This document shows positions 16,177-25,012 of a stretch of DNA of 64,000 bases, in pieces. This DNA comes from an uncultured Oscillospiraceae bacterium (GTDB lineage Bacteria; Bacillota; Clostridia; Oscillospirales; Ruminococcaceae): contig CAJTTH010000008.1 of the NCBI GenBank assembly GCA_910579125.1, forward strand, positions 10,170-74,169. The letters are read 5' to 3'. Numbering within the stretch: position 1 is the stretch's first letter; the number at the start of each line of letters is the position of its first letter. Made by a program: the position numbers and the translations under genes. Below the pieces are notes generated by a model. It saw only the letters and a list, made by a program, of their open reading frames with translations, did not search any database and had not been told where the DNA came from.

Positions 16177-18474
16177 TTATTGCCTTATTCGGCGAACGAC
16201 TATCTTGTCGACCGCGATAGGCGTTTCGGAATGGTTGGTGAACGTAAAGCGGACGTTCTCGGTTTTTTCGCCGAGCGTGACCGCCGCGCAAAGCTCGCCG
16301 TCACTGTCCGAAATTATCTCGGACGGCAGCTCCGTTTTGCCCTTATCGGCAGTGAGCTTCACTCCGTTTCCGCCGACGTCCGTGCCGTAAACCGTAAAGC
16401 TGTACGAGCCTTTTTGCAGGGTCATATAACCCGTATAAGCCGCGCCGCCGTTCAGCAGCGATATGATCACATTGTTCTCGGCGCTGTCCGCGAGGTCTAA
16501 ATCCGCGTATTCGTCGTGACCCAATTTTTTGCACCTTGAGTTGACGTAAAGCTCCGCCGCCGTATATGTTATGCAGCCGTTCTCAGCTAACCTGTAGCCG
16601 CAGCCTGCCGCCCATTCGCGGGAGCTTTCCGAGGCGGCGTAGATATGCACGGCGTTCCCGAGCGAGCCTATAAGCCGCAGATCGTCTATCCACAGTTCGG
16701 GTGTTTCCTCGTTATTCGCCAAAACTACGTCCGTCTTGCTTTCGAGATTCCGATACGCCGAAACCGAGGACGCGACCTGTATCTTGGTCTCGGGATAGAG
16801 GAACTGCGTTTTGACATAACGGTCGCGCGGCATTGCGTAAAGCGTCACCACGTCAAATTCGCCGCCGAGCTTATCCATTGCCTCGGTCATTACGTCCGCG
16901 GAGCGCTGCGCGTTTTTCGCCTGGGGAACTATATAGCTCAAGTAACCGTAGCTCCCCGACCATATTATAAGCCACGCGAGCGGCACGCAGAACGCCGCCC
17001 AACGGGCTTTCCCGAGCTGCTTTATCAAGGCGATGACCGCCCACAGAACCGATATTCCCAGCACGGTAGCGTATATCTTGACAAAGGTCTCCTGCGTATA
17101 CAGCGCTTTAAGCGGCTCGCCGTACCTCATGTGGGATATCCCGAGCACCATGGCGCTCACGAACGTCTCCGAATTGACGACCACGGGCACGGTGAATATC
17201 TGCGTAAGACCGGTGACCGCCGCATTTAATCCGAGCGCGGCAAGTCCGTGCGTCCGTGCGAGCCTGCCCTTGTATATCAGTATCAGCGTACACAATATCG
17301 CTACGGGATAGAACCCCTCGGTGTACCGACCGTAGATCGTTGTGTCCATTCGCTTGTCGTAGATCGAGGACGTACATTTGAACAGCACGCTCACCGCAAA
17401 AGCCGCTCCCATTACCAACAGTGTAAACCAGCAGAAAACCGCCGTCTTGTCGTCGATATACGGCAAGGTTTTCGGATCGGTCTCCCCGTTTTCGGCAGTT
17501 TCGGGAACGCGGTCTCTCCGTCGGCAGTACAGGACTATCGCCGCGATGACCGCGACAGCGCACACCGCGCCGAAGCCCCATGTCGACGAGAAAAGGTAAA
17601 AGAAATGCCCGATAAGCGTCTCGAAAAACCGCCCCGCCGTGAGCTTCCCGTTCTCGCCGAAAAGCTGTCCGAGCATTTTCTCGATAGTGTTCGCGGGTGA
17701 AGTCCTGCCGCTGCCGACGTTCCACAGCGCGCTTTGAAAATATCCCTTCAACAGCTTGTCAACGACCAGCCCGACCGCCGCTCCGCCGAAAAATCCGACA
17801 AACGAGAACACGCGTTTGCGCTTCATCGAAAAGAACACGACAAGCTCCAGCACTATCCCCGCCGTGACAAGCGATAACATTCGCCCGTGAGCAGCATAGG
17901 CAGCGGCTAAAGCAAGTCCGCCCAGACAGGAGAATATCTGCTTTTTCGCCGCGCTTTCGCAGCCGAGCGATTTGTACATCAGCAGCGCGAATATCCACGG
18001 CAGCACAACGCACATGGTCTCGTTCCACGTGAATTTCGTCAGCAGCATATAGCTCGGGTACATTCCGCAAAGCAGCGCGAAAACCGACGCCGCTGGTTTC
18101 TTCACCCCGAACGCCCTGCGCGAGAGCCAATAGACGATAACGGGAATAAGGCTCACAAATACGCCGTTCACAGCGAGCATAAGCCGATACCGCAGATAAG
18201 GGTCGTCCGTTACCCAAAATACGGGAACGTAAAACAGGCTCTGAAAGTACCCGTAATAGCCGCCCGTTGAGACTGTCGGCGACCAGTCCAGTCCGTTCAG
18301 GTACGCGGCGATTGCCGTGACCGAATACTCGTCGGGGGTGAGATTGAAGATAGTCGCGGCGCGCGTCATCAGCAGATGCAAGGCGAGCGCCGCAGCGTAA
18401 AGCAGTGCCATAATAAGCCCGTCGCGCATTTGCGGCGTTTTTTTGACGGCAGCCGTTTCGGGAATCACGTCCAT
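16177..18474 (-). CDS. GT-C-like membrane glycosyltransferase candidate (copy 2)
   Basis: A 765-residue membrane protein. About twelve hydrophobic segments occupy residues 20-520, and the last 240 residues look like an extracytoplasmic beta-rich domain. The first outer loop has FNLTPDEYSVTAIAAYLNG; an acidic Asp-Glu pair in this place is typical of GT-C enzymes such as the PMT/ArnT (GT39) type, which use lipid-linked sugars. The tandem neighbour at 18477 shares the motif (YPDEISVAGIAAFYSG) and the pattern of following helices (LMLAVNGVFVSLIPV with AMLIINGILVSFIPM), so the two arose by duplication. With the GT2 gene they probably decorate a surface polymer or protein. No catalytic activity is proven. 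Confidence 0.78.
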   Translation of the reverse strand: MDVIPETAAVKKTPQMRDGLIMALLYAAALALHLLMTRAATIFNLTPDEYSVTAIAAYLNGLDWSPTVSTGGYYGYFQSLFYVPVFWVTDDPYLRYRLMLAVNGVFVSLIPVIVYWLSRRAFGVKKPAASVFALLCGMYPSYMLLTKFTWNETMCVVLPWIFALLMYKSLGCESAAKKQIFSCLGGLALAAAYAAHGRMLSLVTAGIVLELVVFFSMKRKRVFSFVGFFGGAAVGLVVDKLLKGYFQSALWNVGSGRTSPANTIEKMLGQLFGENGKLTAGRFFETLIGHFFYLFSSTWGFGAVCAVAVIAAIVLYCRRRDRVPETAENGETDPKTLPYIDDKTAVFCWFTLLVMGAAFAVSVLFKCTSSIYDKRMDTTIYGRYTEGFYPVAILCTLILIYKGRLARTHGLAALGLNAAVTGLTQIFTVPVVVNSETFVSAMVLGISHMRYGEPLKALYTQETFVKIYATVLGISVLWAVIALIKQLGKARWAAFCVPLAWLIIWSGSYGYLSYIVPQAKNAQRSADVMTEAMDKLGGEFDVVTLYAMPRDRYVKTQFLYPETKIQVASSVSAYRNLESKTDVVLANNEETPELWIDDLRLIGSLGNAVHIYAASESSREWAAGCGYRLAENGCITYTAAELYVNSRCKKLGHDEYADLDLADSAENNVIISLLNGGAAYTGYMTLQKGSYSFTVYGTDVGGNGVKLTADKGKTELPSEIISDSDGELCAAVTLGEKTENVRFTFTNHSETPIAVDKIVVRRIRQ

Positions 18475-18476
18475 GT

Positions 18477-20303
18477 CTAACCCTCGTTCGCGGAGCTGAA
18501 GCGCATAAAGTCGCGCGCGCTTTCGCCGTAGGCGTAAACGGAGTAGCTGCCCGTCCTCCCGACCATATCGTACGAGCCGCCCCCAAACGGAGCCTCAACG
18601 CCGTTTTCCGCGATAAGCAGGCACGATTCGGGAACGCGTCCGCCGCGCTTCAGCATTGTGACCTTAGTGTCGGGCGCGAGAAACTGAAGCGTTGCGGCAA
18701 GGTCGGGTTCCGTCTCGTAAACGATTATCGGCGGAGATTGCGGGGTATTGTACAGCAGCCGCGAGACCTCCACATAAGGCTCGGCCTTTTCGGCGTTTTC
18801 CGCGCCGACATCGGGCAGATACAACAGTCCCGAATACGCCGAGGTGTATACTATCATAAACAGTATCGACAGCGAAACAAGCGCCGTGCGGTGCTTTCTT
18901 GAGCACGACGCGAACACGATCATAAGCGCCAGCACCGAGAACACACACGAGGACATTATAACATAGCTTATTCCCGTAGGCGCGTCGGTCGCGTTTCCGT
19001 TCAGATTAAGCGGCAGCAGCCCCGTTATTGAGGCGTTCATGTAATCATTTTCACCGACGCACGGATAGCCCGATATCGCAAAGCACAGGCAGGCGTAGGC
19101 ATATATCGCGACGCTGAAGAACAGCTTTTTCAGATCAATGCCGTACAGCACGACAAACACCATTACAAGAAACATCGCAAACGGTGCTATGTTGTCCGTG
19201 TAGCGCCCGAAAACCGACGAGCCGTATGCCCCGCCCGTTCCGAAGCTGAACAGCGCTGACACTATGGACGTGCAGCCGACCGCCAGAAACTGAAACACAG
19301 CAAATATCGTGATACGCAGACTGTACTTGTGCTTTATCGGCTCGTAGACCTTCGCGTTATCCTCGGGAGCTTTCGCGCGGTTTTTTATCACCTCGGTCAC
19401 CCACGTTATGATAAGTATCGTGAATAACGCCCCCGCGACCGCGCCCATACCGAATGTCGAGGTCATAAACGCGTAGATGTGCGAGAAAAACACCCCGAAG
19501 AAATTGCCGCTCGGTCCGAGCCGCCCGGGTATCACCGACGCGTCGCCCGTTACCGCTCCGTTGCGGACGTTCTGGATTATCATGGAACGCGCCAGAAATT
19601 CCGCGAAAAACGAAATAACCAGCGTCACGAAGAAGATAGGCATATTGACGATCTTCTCCTTGAATACCAGTCTTGAAAGAAGCACGGTCAGCACAAGCGC
19701 CAGCACCACCGCCAGCATACGGTTGTCGGCGGCATACGCGGCGGCGCAGAGAAATCCCGTCAGCAGCGACATTGTAAAGCGCGTATAACGGTTTTTCCTG
19801 TCCCACGCGCTGAACATACACAAAACCAGCAGCCAACCGAAAAGGCTTGTCACAGCCTCGTTCCAGATGAACTTGGAGCTTGTGAGATATGAGAAGTACA
19901 TTCCGCAGCAGAGTGCGATAAGCAGCTTGAAACGCACACGCAGCACGCCGAATTTCGTCGCGAGATGATAGGCGATCATCGGGATAAAGCTCACAAGAAT
20001 ACCGTTTATAATGAGCATTGCCTTGTACAGCGCATACGGGTTTTTAAACACGAGGAAAAGCGGCGCGTACAGCAGCGCCTGAATATATCCGCAATCCCCG
20101 CCGATCTGCTCGAGCAGACCCGACCAGCTTGTTCCCGAATAAAACGCGGCGATGCCCGCCACGCTTATTTCGTCGGGATATACCGAGGGCAGCTCCATGC
20201 TTACGGTCAGCAGAGAGTTCGTCACCAGAGAAAACGCGTACAATATAAACATAACGCCCTTGTCGCCGAACGCGGTATAGAATTGTTCAAGTCTTTGTCT
20301 CAT
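18477..20303 (-). CDS. GT-C-like membrane glycosyltransferase candidate (copy 1)
   Basis: A 608-residue paralogue of the downstream 765-residue protein. It has about twelve hydrophobic segments, the same PDE motif in the first outer loop (SVYPDEISV), and a shared SKFIWNEAVTS segment (TKFTWNETMCV in the paralogue). Its C-terminal outer domain is much shorter. Its ATG overlaps the stop of the GT2 gene (TAATG), so synthesis is coupled to that enzyme. By analogy with GtrB/GT-C pairs, the GT2 enzyme would load a sugar on polyprenyl phosphate and this protein would transfer it outside. Acceptor and sugar are unknown. Confidence 0.78.
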   Translation of the reverse strand: MRQRLEQFYTAFGDKGVMFILYAFSLVTNSLLTVSMELPSVYPDEISVAGIAAFYSGTSWSGLLEQIGGDCGYIQALLYAPLFLVFKNPYALYKAMLIINGILVSFIPMIAYHLATKFGVLRVRFKLLIALCCGMYFSYLTSSKFIWNEAVTSLFGWLLVLCMFSAWDRKNRYTRFTMSLLTGFLCAAAYAADNRMLAVVLALVLTVLLSRLVFKEKIVNMPIFFVTLVISFFAEFLARSMIIQNVRNGAVTGDASVIPGRLGPSGNFFGVFFSHIYAFMTSTFGMGAVAGALFTILIITWVTEVIKNRAKAPEDNAKVYEPIKHKYSLRITIFAVFQFLAVGCTSIVSALFSFGTGGAYGSSVFGRYTDNIAPFAMFLVMVFVVLYGIDLKKLFFSVAIYAYACLCFAISGYPCVGENDYMNASITGLLPLNLNGNATDAPTGISYVIMSSCVFSVLALMIVFASCSRKHRTALVSLSILFMIVYTSAYSGLLYLPDVGAENAEKAEPYVEVSRLLYNTPQSPPIIVYETEPDLAATLQFLAPDTKVTMLKRGGRVPESCLLIAENGVEAPFGGGSYDMVGRTGSYSVYAYGESARDFMRFSSANEG

Positions 20304-21313
20304 TACTTCTCTATATCCTCTTTAGTGTAACTGCAAACGTTGTAGTTCGCGCTTTTCCGATAATTCGGATTGGTGTTGTCGTATTCTATCCGTTTAACGT
20401 GAAAAAGCGTTTCATCCATTACACGGCGGCAGTCCGAGACCGCGTCAGCAAGCAGCCCGAATATCCCGATCTGTATGCCGACGATCATCAATATCGCCAT
20501 AAGCACCAGCGACTGTATATGCCCCGCGCCGTCGCCCATACACGCCAACGCGATAAACCGTATTCCCAGAGCCAAGGCCGCCAGCACAAAAACCGACGCC
20601 ATTATCAGAAAGGTTTTGAGCGGCTTCCGCATAACGTAGTTGCGGATTATCGTCGCGGCGGAGCGCTTTATGTAGCCCCACATCGTCTTGAAAAGTCGGC
20701 TCTCGCGCAGCTCGGGATTTGTCTCCACATCGACCGAGATTATCTTGTTTTTGTCCGCGCCCGCCGTGATTATCGTTTCGAGCGTATAGGTGTAGTCCGA
20801 AAGCACGTTCAGCCGCATTGCCGCCTCACGCGAATAGCTTCGAAAACCGCTTGTGGTATCGGCAACGTCCGTGCCGCTCGCCTTTCTCACGACGCTGCTG
20901 CCCAGCTTCTGCAAACGCTTTTTCATCGGCGAAAAATGACGTATGCCGTCCGTCCTGCGGTTGCCGATCACCATTGTCGCCCTGCCCTCGAGCACGGGGC
21001 GAACCAGCTTTTCGATATCCGCGCCCGAGTACTGATTGTCCGCGTCGGTGTTGACGATGATGTCCGCGCCCAATCTCAGACACGCGTCTATCCCCGCCAT
21101 AAATCCCTTTGCGAGACCTCGGTTGTGCGTAAAGCTCACGATATGGTGAACCCCTAGCTCCTTTGCGCGGAGAGCCGTGCCGTCGGTGCTACCGTCGTCG
21201 ATCACAAGATACTCGATCTCGTCGATGCCTTCAATATGGCGCGGCAAATCGGCTACGGTAACGCCGAGCGTTTCCGCCTCGTTGTAGCACGGTATCTGGA
21301 TCAGCAGCTTCAT
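20303..21313 (-). CDS. GT2 glycosyltransferase, polyprenyl-phosphate hexose synthase-like
   Basis: A 336-residue family-2 glycosyltransferase. The N-terminal catalytic domain has IPCYNEAETLG, VIDDGSTDGT and the DxD site in NTDADNQYSG. Two C-terminal hydrophobic segments (about residues 232-255 and 265-290) anchor it. This resembles dolichol/undecaprenyl-phosphate hexose synthases (DPM1, GtrB), which make lipid-linked sugars for GT-C enzymes, and two such candidates follow directly. The ATG overlaps the stop of the zinc-ribbon gene (ATGA), so the 12-residue longer frame is not used. The sugar is unknown. Confidence 0.9.
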   Translation of the reverse strand: MKLLIQIPCYNEAETLGVTVADLPRHIEGIDEIEYLVIDDGSTDGTALRAKELGVHHIVSFTHNRGLAKGFMAGIDACLRLGADIIVNTDADNQYSGADIEKLVRPVLEGRATMVIGNRRTDGIRHFSPMKKRLQKLGSSVVRKASGTDVADTTSGFRSYSREAAMRLNVLSDYTYTLETIITAGADKNKIISVDVETNPELRESRLFKTMWGYIKRSAATIIRNYVMRKPLKTFLIMASVFVLAALALGIRFIALACMGDGAGHIQSLVLMAILMIVGIQIGIFGLLADAVSDCRRVMDETLFHVKRIEYDNTNPNYRKSANYNVCSYTKEDIEK

Positions 21314-22209
21314 GATATCCCAAGCAAATTCGGCAGCGCGATAATGCACGCTTCCATAAACGCTGTTCCGAGCAGACCCAGCGCCGCTCTCGCAAACGAG
21401 GGCTTTCCTTTTTCGTAAAGCGCCATATAGTATTCGTCAGAGGTCGCTCTGTCCTTAAATTCCTCGCGTATCTTGAGAATGCGCTTTACGGCGTGGCGGT
21501 AGTAGATATAGTCCCCGAAAATGCATAGCAGTATCATCACCACCGTAGAAACGGAGTTCAGCAGAGTATACGCCAGTCCGTTTACCTTGCCTCCCTCGCT
21601 GTTCAAAGCCAGAAGAACCATAAGCATATACGGCACAGTCAGCAGCAGAAGCACGAGCACTCCGAACAGATCCATTTTGCGGTAGAACTGGAACGCGGGC
21701 GCAAACAGTCCGCTGCACATATTAAAGGACACCTTATGACGCTTGCCGTCCGTCATTCCGCGGAACGAGCGGAACGCTCTGCCGTAATGGAAAATAGACG
21801 TCGCGGAATACGCCGAAAGCTCGTGCATACTCACGCCGTCCGCGCCGATGGTCTTGTCGGCTATGCCGGACATAAAATCGCGCATCGGGTTATCCATGCC
21901 CATTTCGTCGAAGATCGAGTTTTCGTCGACGATCGGAGTACCATGCGGATATTCCGCGTGATGCTCATCCGTGTTCTCGGAGGGTTCAGCGGTTTCGGCA
22001 GCCGTTTCAATAACGGGCTCGGGTTCGTCGGGAAGTCTGCCGTTCCAGACAAAGCCCTTTTCGTGAAGCTTCTCCAACGCGCATTGGTTCTTCACCATAT
22101 AGCATATCCTGTGGTGGGGAGTTCCGCATATCGGGCACACCACGATATCCGCGTCACGGTTGAACGGCGCTTTGCAAACGGGACAAATTTTATTTTCAAA
22201 TCTTGTCAT
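21310..22209 (-). CDS. zinc-finger membrane protein heading the glycosylation unit
   Basis: A 299-residue protein. Residues 1-45 hold a RING-like or double zinc-ribbon motif: CPVCKAPF, then CPICGTPHHRICY. An acidic linker follows. Residues 155-300 include a GLFAPAFQFYRKM stretch resembling DUF2628-type membrane proteins, with four hydrophobic segments. The start at 22209 has GAAAGGAAA. It has its own promoter and overlaps the GT2 gene by four bases. In other Ruminococcaceae I recall similar proteins of unknown role; a link to glycosylation is inferred only from position. Confidence 0.82.
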   Translation of the reverse strand: MTRFENKICPVCKAPFNRDADIVVCPICGTPHHRICYMVKNQCALEKLHEKGFVWNGRLPDEPEPVIETAAETAEPSENTDEHHAEYPHGTPIVDENSIFDEMGMDNPMRDFMSGIADKTIGADGVSMHELSAYSATSIFHYGRAFRSFRGMTDGKRHKVSFNMCSGLFAPAFQFYRKMDLFGVLVLLLLTVPYMLMVLLALNSEGGKVNGLAYTLLNSVSTVVMILLCIFGDYIYYRHAVKRILKIREEFKDRATSDEYYMALYEKGKPSFARAALGLLGTAFMEACIIALPNLLGIS

Positions 22210-22250
22210 TGTCTTTTCCTTTCGCAAAAATGCATACACATACACATTTT

Positions 22251-22279
22251 ATTATACCACATATCAGGCGATAATTCAA
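22251..22279 (-). promoter_or_regulatory. sigma-A promoter of the glycosylation unit
   Basis: TTGAAT (22274-22279), 17-bp spacer and TATAAT (22251-22256) on the minus strand, 42 bp before the ATG at 22209. It is the only clear promoter seen until the XRE gene, so a transcript through the GT genes and trkH is plausible. Confidence 0.8.
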
Positions 22280-22344
22280 CCGAAATATTCCCGACAAATG
22301 TGAAAAATAACGAAAAATTTTCCAACGCCCCCCCTTCTAAGCGC

Positions 22345-22373
22345 AAAAAACTCCCTCCGCAGAACGGAGGGAG
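22345..22373 (-). terminator. intrinsic terminator of the solute-binding protein gene
   Basis: A 9-bp perfect stem (22351-22359 with 22365-22373, loop of 5) is followed by six Ts on the minus strand, 30 bp past the stop. Confidence 0.88.
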
Positions 22374-22402
22374 CGAAATATCCGATTTAAGCCGAAGTCA
22401 TA

Positions 22403-23956
22403 TCAGCCTTGGATTTTTGCGTTGATCTCGTCGATCGCCGAATTGATGATAGGTTCGTTTGTCTCACGAAGAGTTACAAACGACTCTGCGCCTGTCAGGT
22501 ACGGATAACCAACAAGGCAGTTTACGGGGCTCTCACCGCTCTGGCTGTCGTAAACGGACGGACCGAGACCTGTCTTGAACTCTACGATAGGAGTTACGGG
22601 GCTGGAGCCATCGAGTTTGTACAGCGGGTACAGGAAGTCAAGAAGCTCGCGCGTCCAATTCTGCGAGGGATTATTGATAGCGCGCTCCTTAGACGCCTCT
22701 GTGGTAGCGGGATCCATTGCCGCAGTTGCACAACAGTCAATCCATGCCTTAACGCCGTTTCTGTTGGTAGAACCCTTTACCCACATAAGGGAGTCCTGCT
22801 TAAGCTGTACATAGTACTTGTCAGCCTTCGGGTCTTTCGGGAAAGGAACGACCTTGATCTCGTCATCAGCCCACTTGTAAGCGGTCTTGAACTTCTGGAA
22901 GTTGGTCTCGTAGTCCCAGACGCCGTTGCAGAAGAACAGAGTGTTTCCGCTGGTCCAAGCTCTGTAGTTGGGGTTCCAGCTGTTTATTTCGTGTCTCGGG
23001 TAAACCATGTGCTCCTCGCGCATGGTGTTGAGGAACTCAATACCTCTCTCATAGTTTGCGTCGTGCAGGTTGGTCTGCAACTTACCGTTCACGATGCTTA
23101 CCATGGGAACGCCGGTGGACAGCATAAAGTTATCCTCCGCGCCGAAGCCGTCGGAAATATACTTGGGCTCTTCGGTCGTACCTGTCGCCTGGAACGCTCT
23201 CGCCATGTCGAGATACGCATCCCAATCCCACTTGCCCTCGTTGAAGAGGGTCTGAGGATCGTCAAGACCTGCAGTATCAATAACGCTCTTGCGGTACCAC
23301 ATCAACTGACCGATAGTGATCTCCCAGAATGCGCAGTAGTACTGACCGTTGAGTTTGAACTGCTCCATAAGATCCTTGGACGCTTCCCACTTCTTAGAGG
23401 AGAAGTCAAACATATCAGTAACAGCCTGATATCTGTTCATCAGAATGCCGTACGGGAAGTCTGTGCCCTCAAACGGGAAGAAGTCGGGAGACTCGTCGCC
23501 CTGGATAAGCGTAGAAAGTCTGTCGTAGCGGTTCTCGTAAGAAACGTTCATCCAATCGAAGATCTTGCCGGCGCGCTCGGGATCGTCGCCGTTTGCGGGA
23601 GCGCCGTAAACATCCAAGAACAACTGACCCGCAGCAGCGCTCTCGTCGATATCGTACCATGCCAGCCACTTCAAGCGGGTGTCAACCTTCATATCCGGCT
23701 CTTCAAGCTGATCCTTCAGCGCCCCTACGGCGTCAACGACATTTTGATCCACAAATGTTGAACTTGTCGTAGCAACAGAACCTGTTGAAGAACTTCCGCT
23801 GCTCGCACCCGAATTCTGTCCGGGAGTGCCGCCCGATTGGGTCGGTGTGCTGCCGCTGTTGCCGCCGGGACCCGGAGTTTCCTCGTCACACGCGGTCATC
23901 GTCAGCACCATTGTAACAGCCAATGCGGCTGCTATAACTGACTTAAACTTTTTCAT
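22403..23956 (-). CDS. orphan extracellular solute-binding lipoprotein
   Basis: A 517-residue secreted lipoprotein of the family-1 solute-binding type. The signal peptide runs to the lipobox LTMTAC, with Cys23 as the lipid-bound residue. A Gly/Ser/Thr/Pro-rich linker of about 40 residues follows, then the binding domain with many Trp, Tyr and Asp residues, as in carbohydrate binders. Met at 23956 has GGAGGTG upstream; a longer frame to 24067 is not supported. No ABC permease or ATPase lies nearby, and the gene has its own promoter and terminator, so it must serve a distant transporter or act as a sensor. The ligand is unknown. Confidence 0.88.
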   Translation of the reverse strand: MKKFKSVIAAALAVTMVLTMTACDEETPGPGGNSGSTPTQSGGTPGQNSGASSGSSSTGSVATTSSTFVDQNVVDAVGALKDQLEEPDMKVDTRLKWLAWYDIDESAAAGQLFLDVYGAPANGDDPERAGKIFDWMNVSYENRYDRLSTLIQGDESPDFFPFEGTDFPYGILMNRYQAVTDMFDFSSKKWEASKDLMEQFKLNGQYYCAFWEITIGQLMWYRKSVIDTAGLDDPQTLFNEGKWDWDAYLDMARAFQATGTTEEPKYISDGFGAEDNFMLSTGVPMVSIVNGKLQTNLHDANYERGIEFLNTMREEHMVYPRHEINSWNPNYRAWTSGNTLFFCNGVWDYETNFQKFKTAYKWADDEIKVVPFPKDPKADKYYVQLKQDSLMWVKGSTNRNGVKAWIDCCATAAMDPATTEASKERAINNPSQNWTRELLDFLYPLYKLDGSSPVTPIVEFKTGLGPSVYDSQSGESPVNCLVGYPYLTGAESFVTLRETNEPIINSAIDEINAKIQG

Positions 23957-23978
23957 TGATGCACCTCCATAATAATTA

Positions 23979-24074
23979 AGCGTTGCACGCTTTATGACGC
24001 ATATAAGATAAATTTTGTATGCGTCGGACGGCTGCCCCGAAGCTCGTTCGCACGGAACGAAAAACAAAGGCAGC
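23979..24074 (-). promoter_or_regulatory. structured 5' leader of the solute-binding protein gene
   Basis: Between promoter and start codon there are three inverted repeats. GCTGCC/GGCAGC (24031-24036, 24069-24074) encloses a hairpin CGTTC/GAACG (24045-24049, 24055-24059). GACGCATA/TATGCGTC (23996-24003, 24018-24025) is a perfect 8-bp stem. AAGCG/CGCTT (23979-23983, 23989-23993) sits just before the Shine-Dalgarno. No known riboswitch could be named from the sequence. Confidence 0.5.
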
Positions 24075-24096
24075 TCGTATTACCTTATCATATTTT

Positions 24097-24125
24097 ATTA
24101 TAACCTAATCACGGATTTATTTCAA
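24097..24125 (-). promoter_or_regulatory. sigma-A promoter of the solute-binding protein gene
   Basis: TTGAAA (24120-24125), 17-bp spacer and TATAAT (24097-24102) on the minus strand. The leader to the ATG at 23956 is about 135 nt. The region 24126-24336 upstream is AT-rich and I see no gene in it. Confidence 0.82.
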
Positions 24126-24336
24126 TATCAAAATCAGCTAATTTCCGACGGTAAATTTCTGTAATATTGCACAATGACAAGGTAATTTTATGCAGCGCTT
24201 CGGCTTTATCAACTTAACGGTAAACTTAACAGAGCTTTTTTGATAAAGAAACGTTCCGCTTAATTATATTGTAGCATATTATTTTAAAAAAAGCGATAAC
24301 AAAAAGGTTACAATTTGGTTACAATTCTGTAATAAT

Positions 24337-24364
24337 TTATCCCTCCCGAACCCGGGAGGGATAA
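24337..24364 (-). terminator. terminator of the four-helix membrane protein gene
   Basis: A perfect 12-bp stem (24337-24348 with 24353-24364, loop AACC) lies 4 bp past the stop at 24369. The following tail on the minus strand is only AAATTATT, so termination may be partial. Confidence 0.72.
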
Positions 24365-24368
24365 GATT

Positions 24369-24848
24369 TTATGCTTGATTTTTTTGACGGAAAATCAGCG
24401 TTCCCGGAACCATGACCGCCCCGAACGCAATAAGGAATGTCGGAACATGGTACAGAGCCACACGGAAAACCACCTGCAAAATGTCCGTCGTTTGGGCAGG
24501 ATCAATACCCGAAATCACTCTCCAAACAGAAGATGCCGCCCAAAGCAGCACGGTCACAATGGACGCGTCCTCTATAAACCTCCGTTTATTGAACGCGCCT
24601 ATGTTAGCCGTAAAATACGCCGCGCCCAATATCATTACCGCAAAAACGACCGTTTCCATTATATCGTCGAACAGCCTGCCCGTTACTTGGTTAGAGCGGA
24701 TTGTTTCGGCAATGTACGCACAAAGCAATACCACTGCGCCGCATACCGTCAATTTTACGGCTTTCCTCTGCCACAGCTTTGCGAGTGCAGTTTTTATCAG
24801 AGCGCTTTCCGGGTAGCCGTTCAGTTCTTTGTAGTTGTTGTTTGTCAT
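24369..24848 (-). CDS. four-helix membrane protein of unknown function
   Basis: A 159-residue protein with a 30-residue polar N-terminus and four predicted membrane helices (about residues 32-50, 63-82, 94-112 and 130-152). I do not recognise a family. It has a perfect-consensus promoter and its own terminator, so it forms a single-gene unit between the ribosomal cluster and the solute-binding protein gene. Confidence 0.75.
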   Translation of the reverse strand: MTNNNYKELNGYPESALIKTALAKLWQRKAVKLTVCGAVVLLCAYIAETIRSNQVTGRLFDDIMETVVFAVMILGAAYFTANIGAFNKRRFIEDASIVTVLLWAASSVWRVISGIDPAQTTDILQVVFRVALYHVPTFLIAFGAVMVPGTLIFRQKNQA

Positions 24849-24889
24849 TTTACCGCACCTCCACCGTTACAAACAAATTTTATGCTTTT

Positions 24890-24918
24890 ATTATACGACC
24901 TTTATTATGATTTGTCAA
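24890..24918 (-). promoter_or_regulatory. consensus sigma-A promoter of the four-helix protein
   Basis: Perfect TTGACA (24913-24918), 17-bp spacer, perfect TATAAT (24890-24895) on the minus strand, 42 bp before the ATG. Confidence 0.87.
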
Positions 24919-24978
24919 TACTATTATGCTAGTGTTTCTTCACGAACTTCAACAGCAAATTTGTCTATATTGACAAAG

Positions 24979-25002
24979 ATCCCCCCCGAGCCCGGGAGGG
25001 AT
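24979..25002 (-). terminator. terminator at the end of the ribosomal protein cluster
   Basis: A 10-bp stem with one mismatch (24979-24988 with 24993-25002) lies 11 bp past the rplQ stop. Its loop and inner stem closely match the hairpin at 24337-24364, so one hairpin may be a copy of the other. The trailing T-run is weak (ATCTTTG). Confidence 0.65.
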
Positions 25003-25012
25003 AAGCGTTATA

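Noticed and set aside
22409..23761. 450-codon + strand frame opposite the solute-binding protein
   Set aside because: The minus-strand lipoprotein has a signal peptide, lipobox and promoter; the + frame has none of these.
24140..24330. A second promoter upstream of the solute-binding protein gene
   Set aside because: TACAAT-like boxes occur in the AT-rich spacer, but no -35 box with proper spacing; only the promoter at 24097-24125 is convincing.
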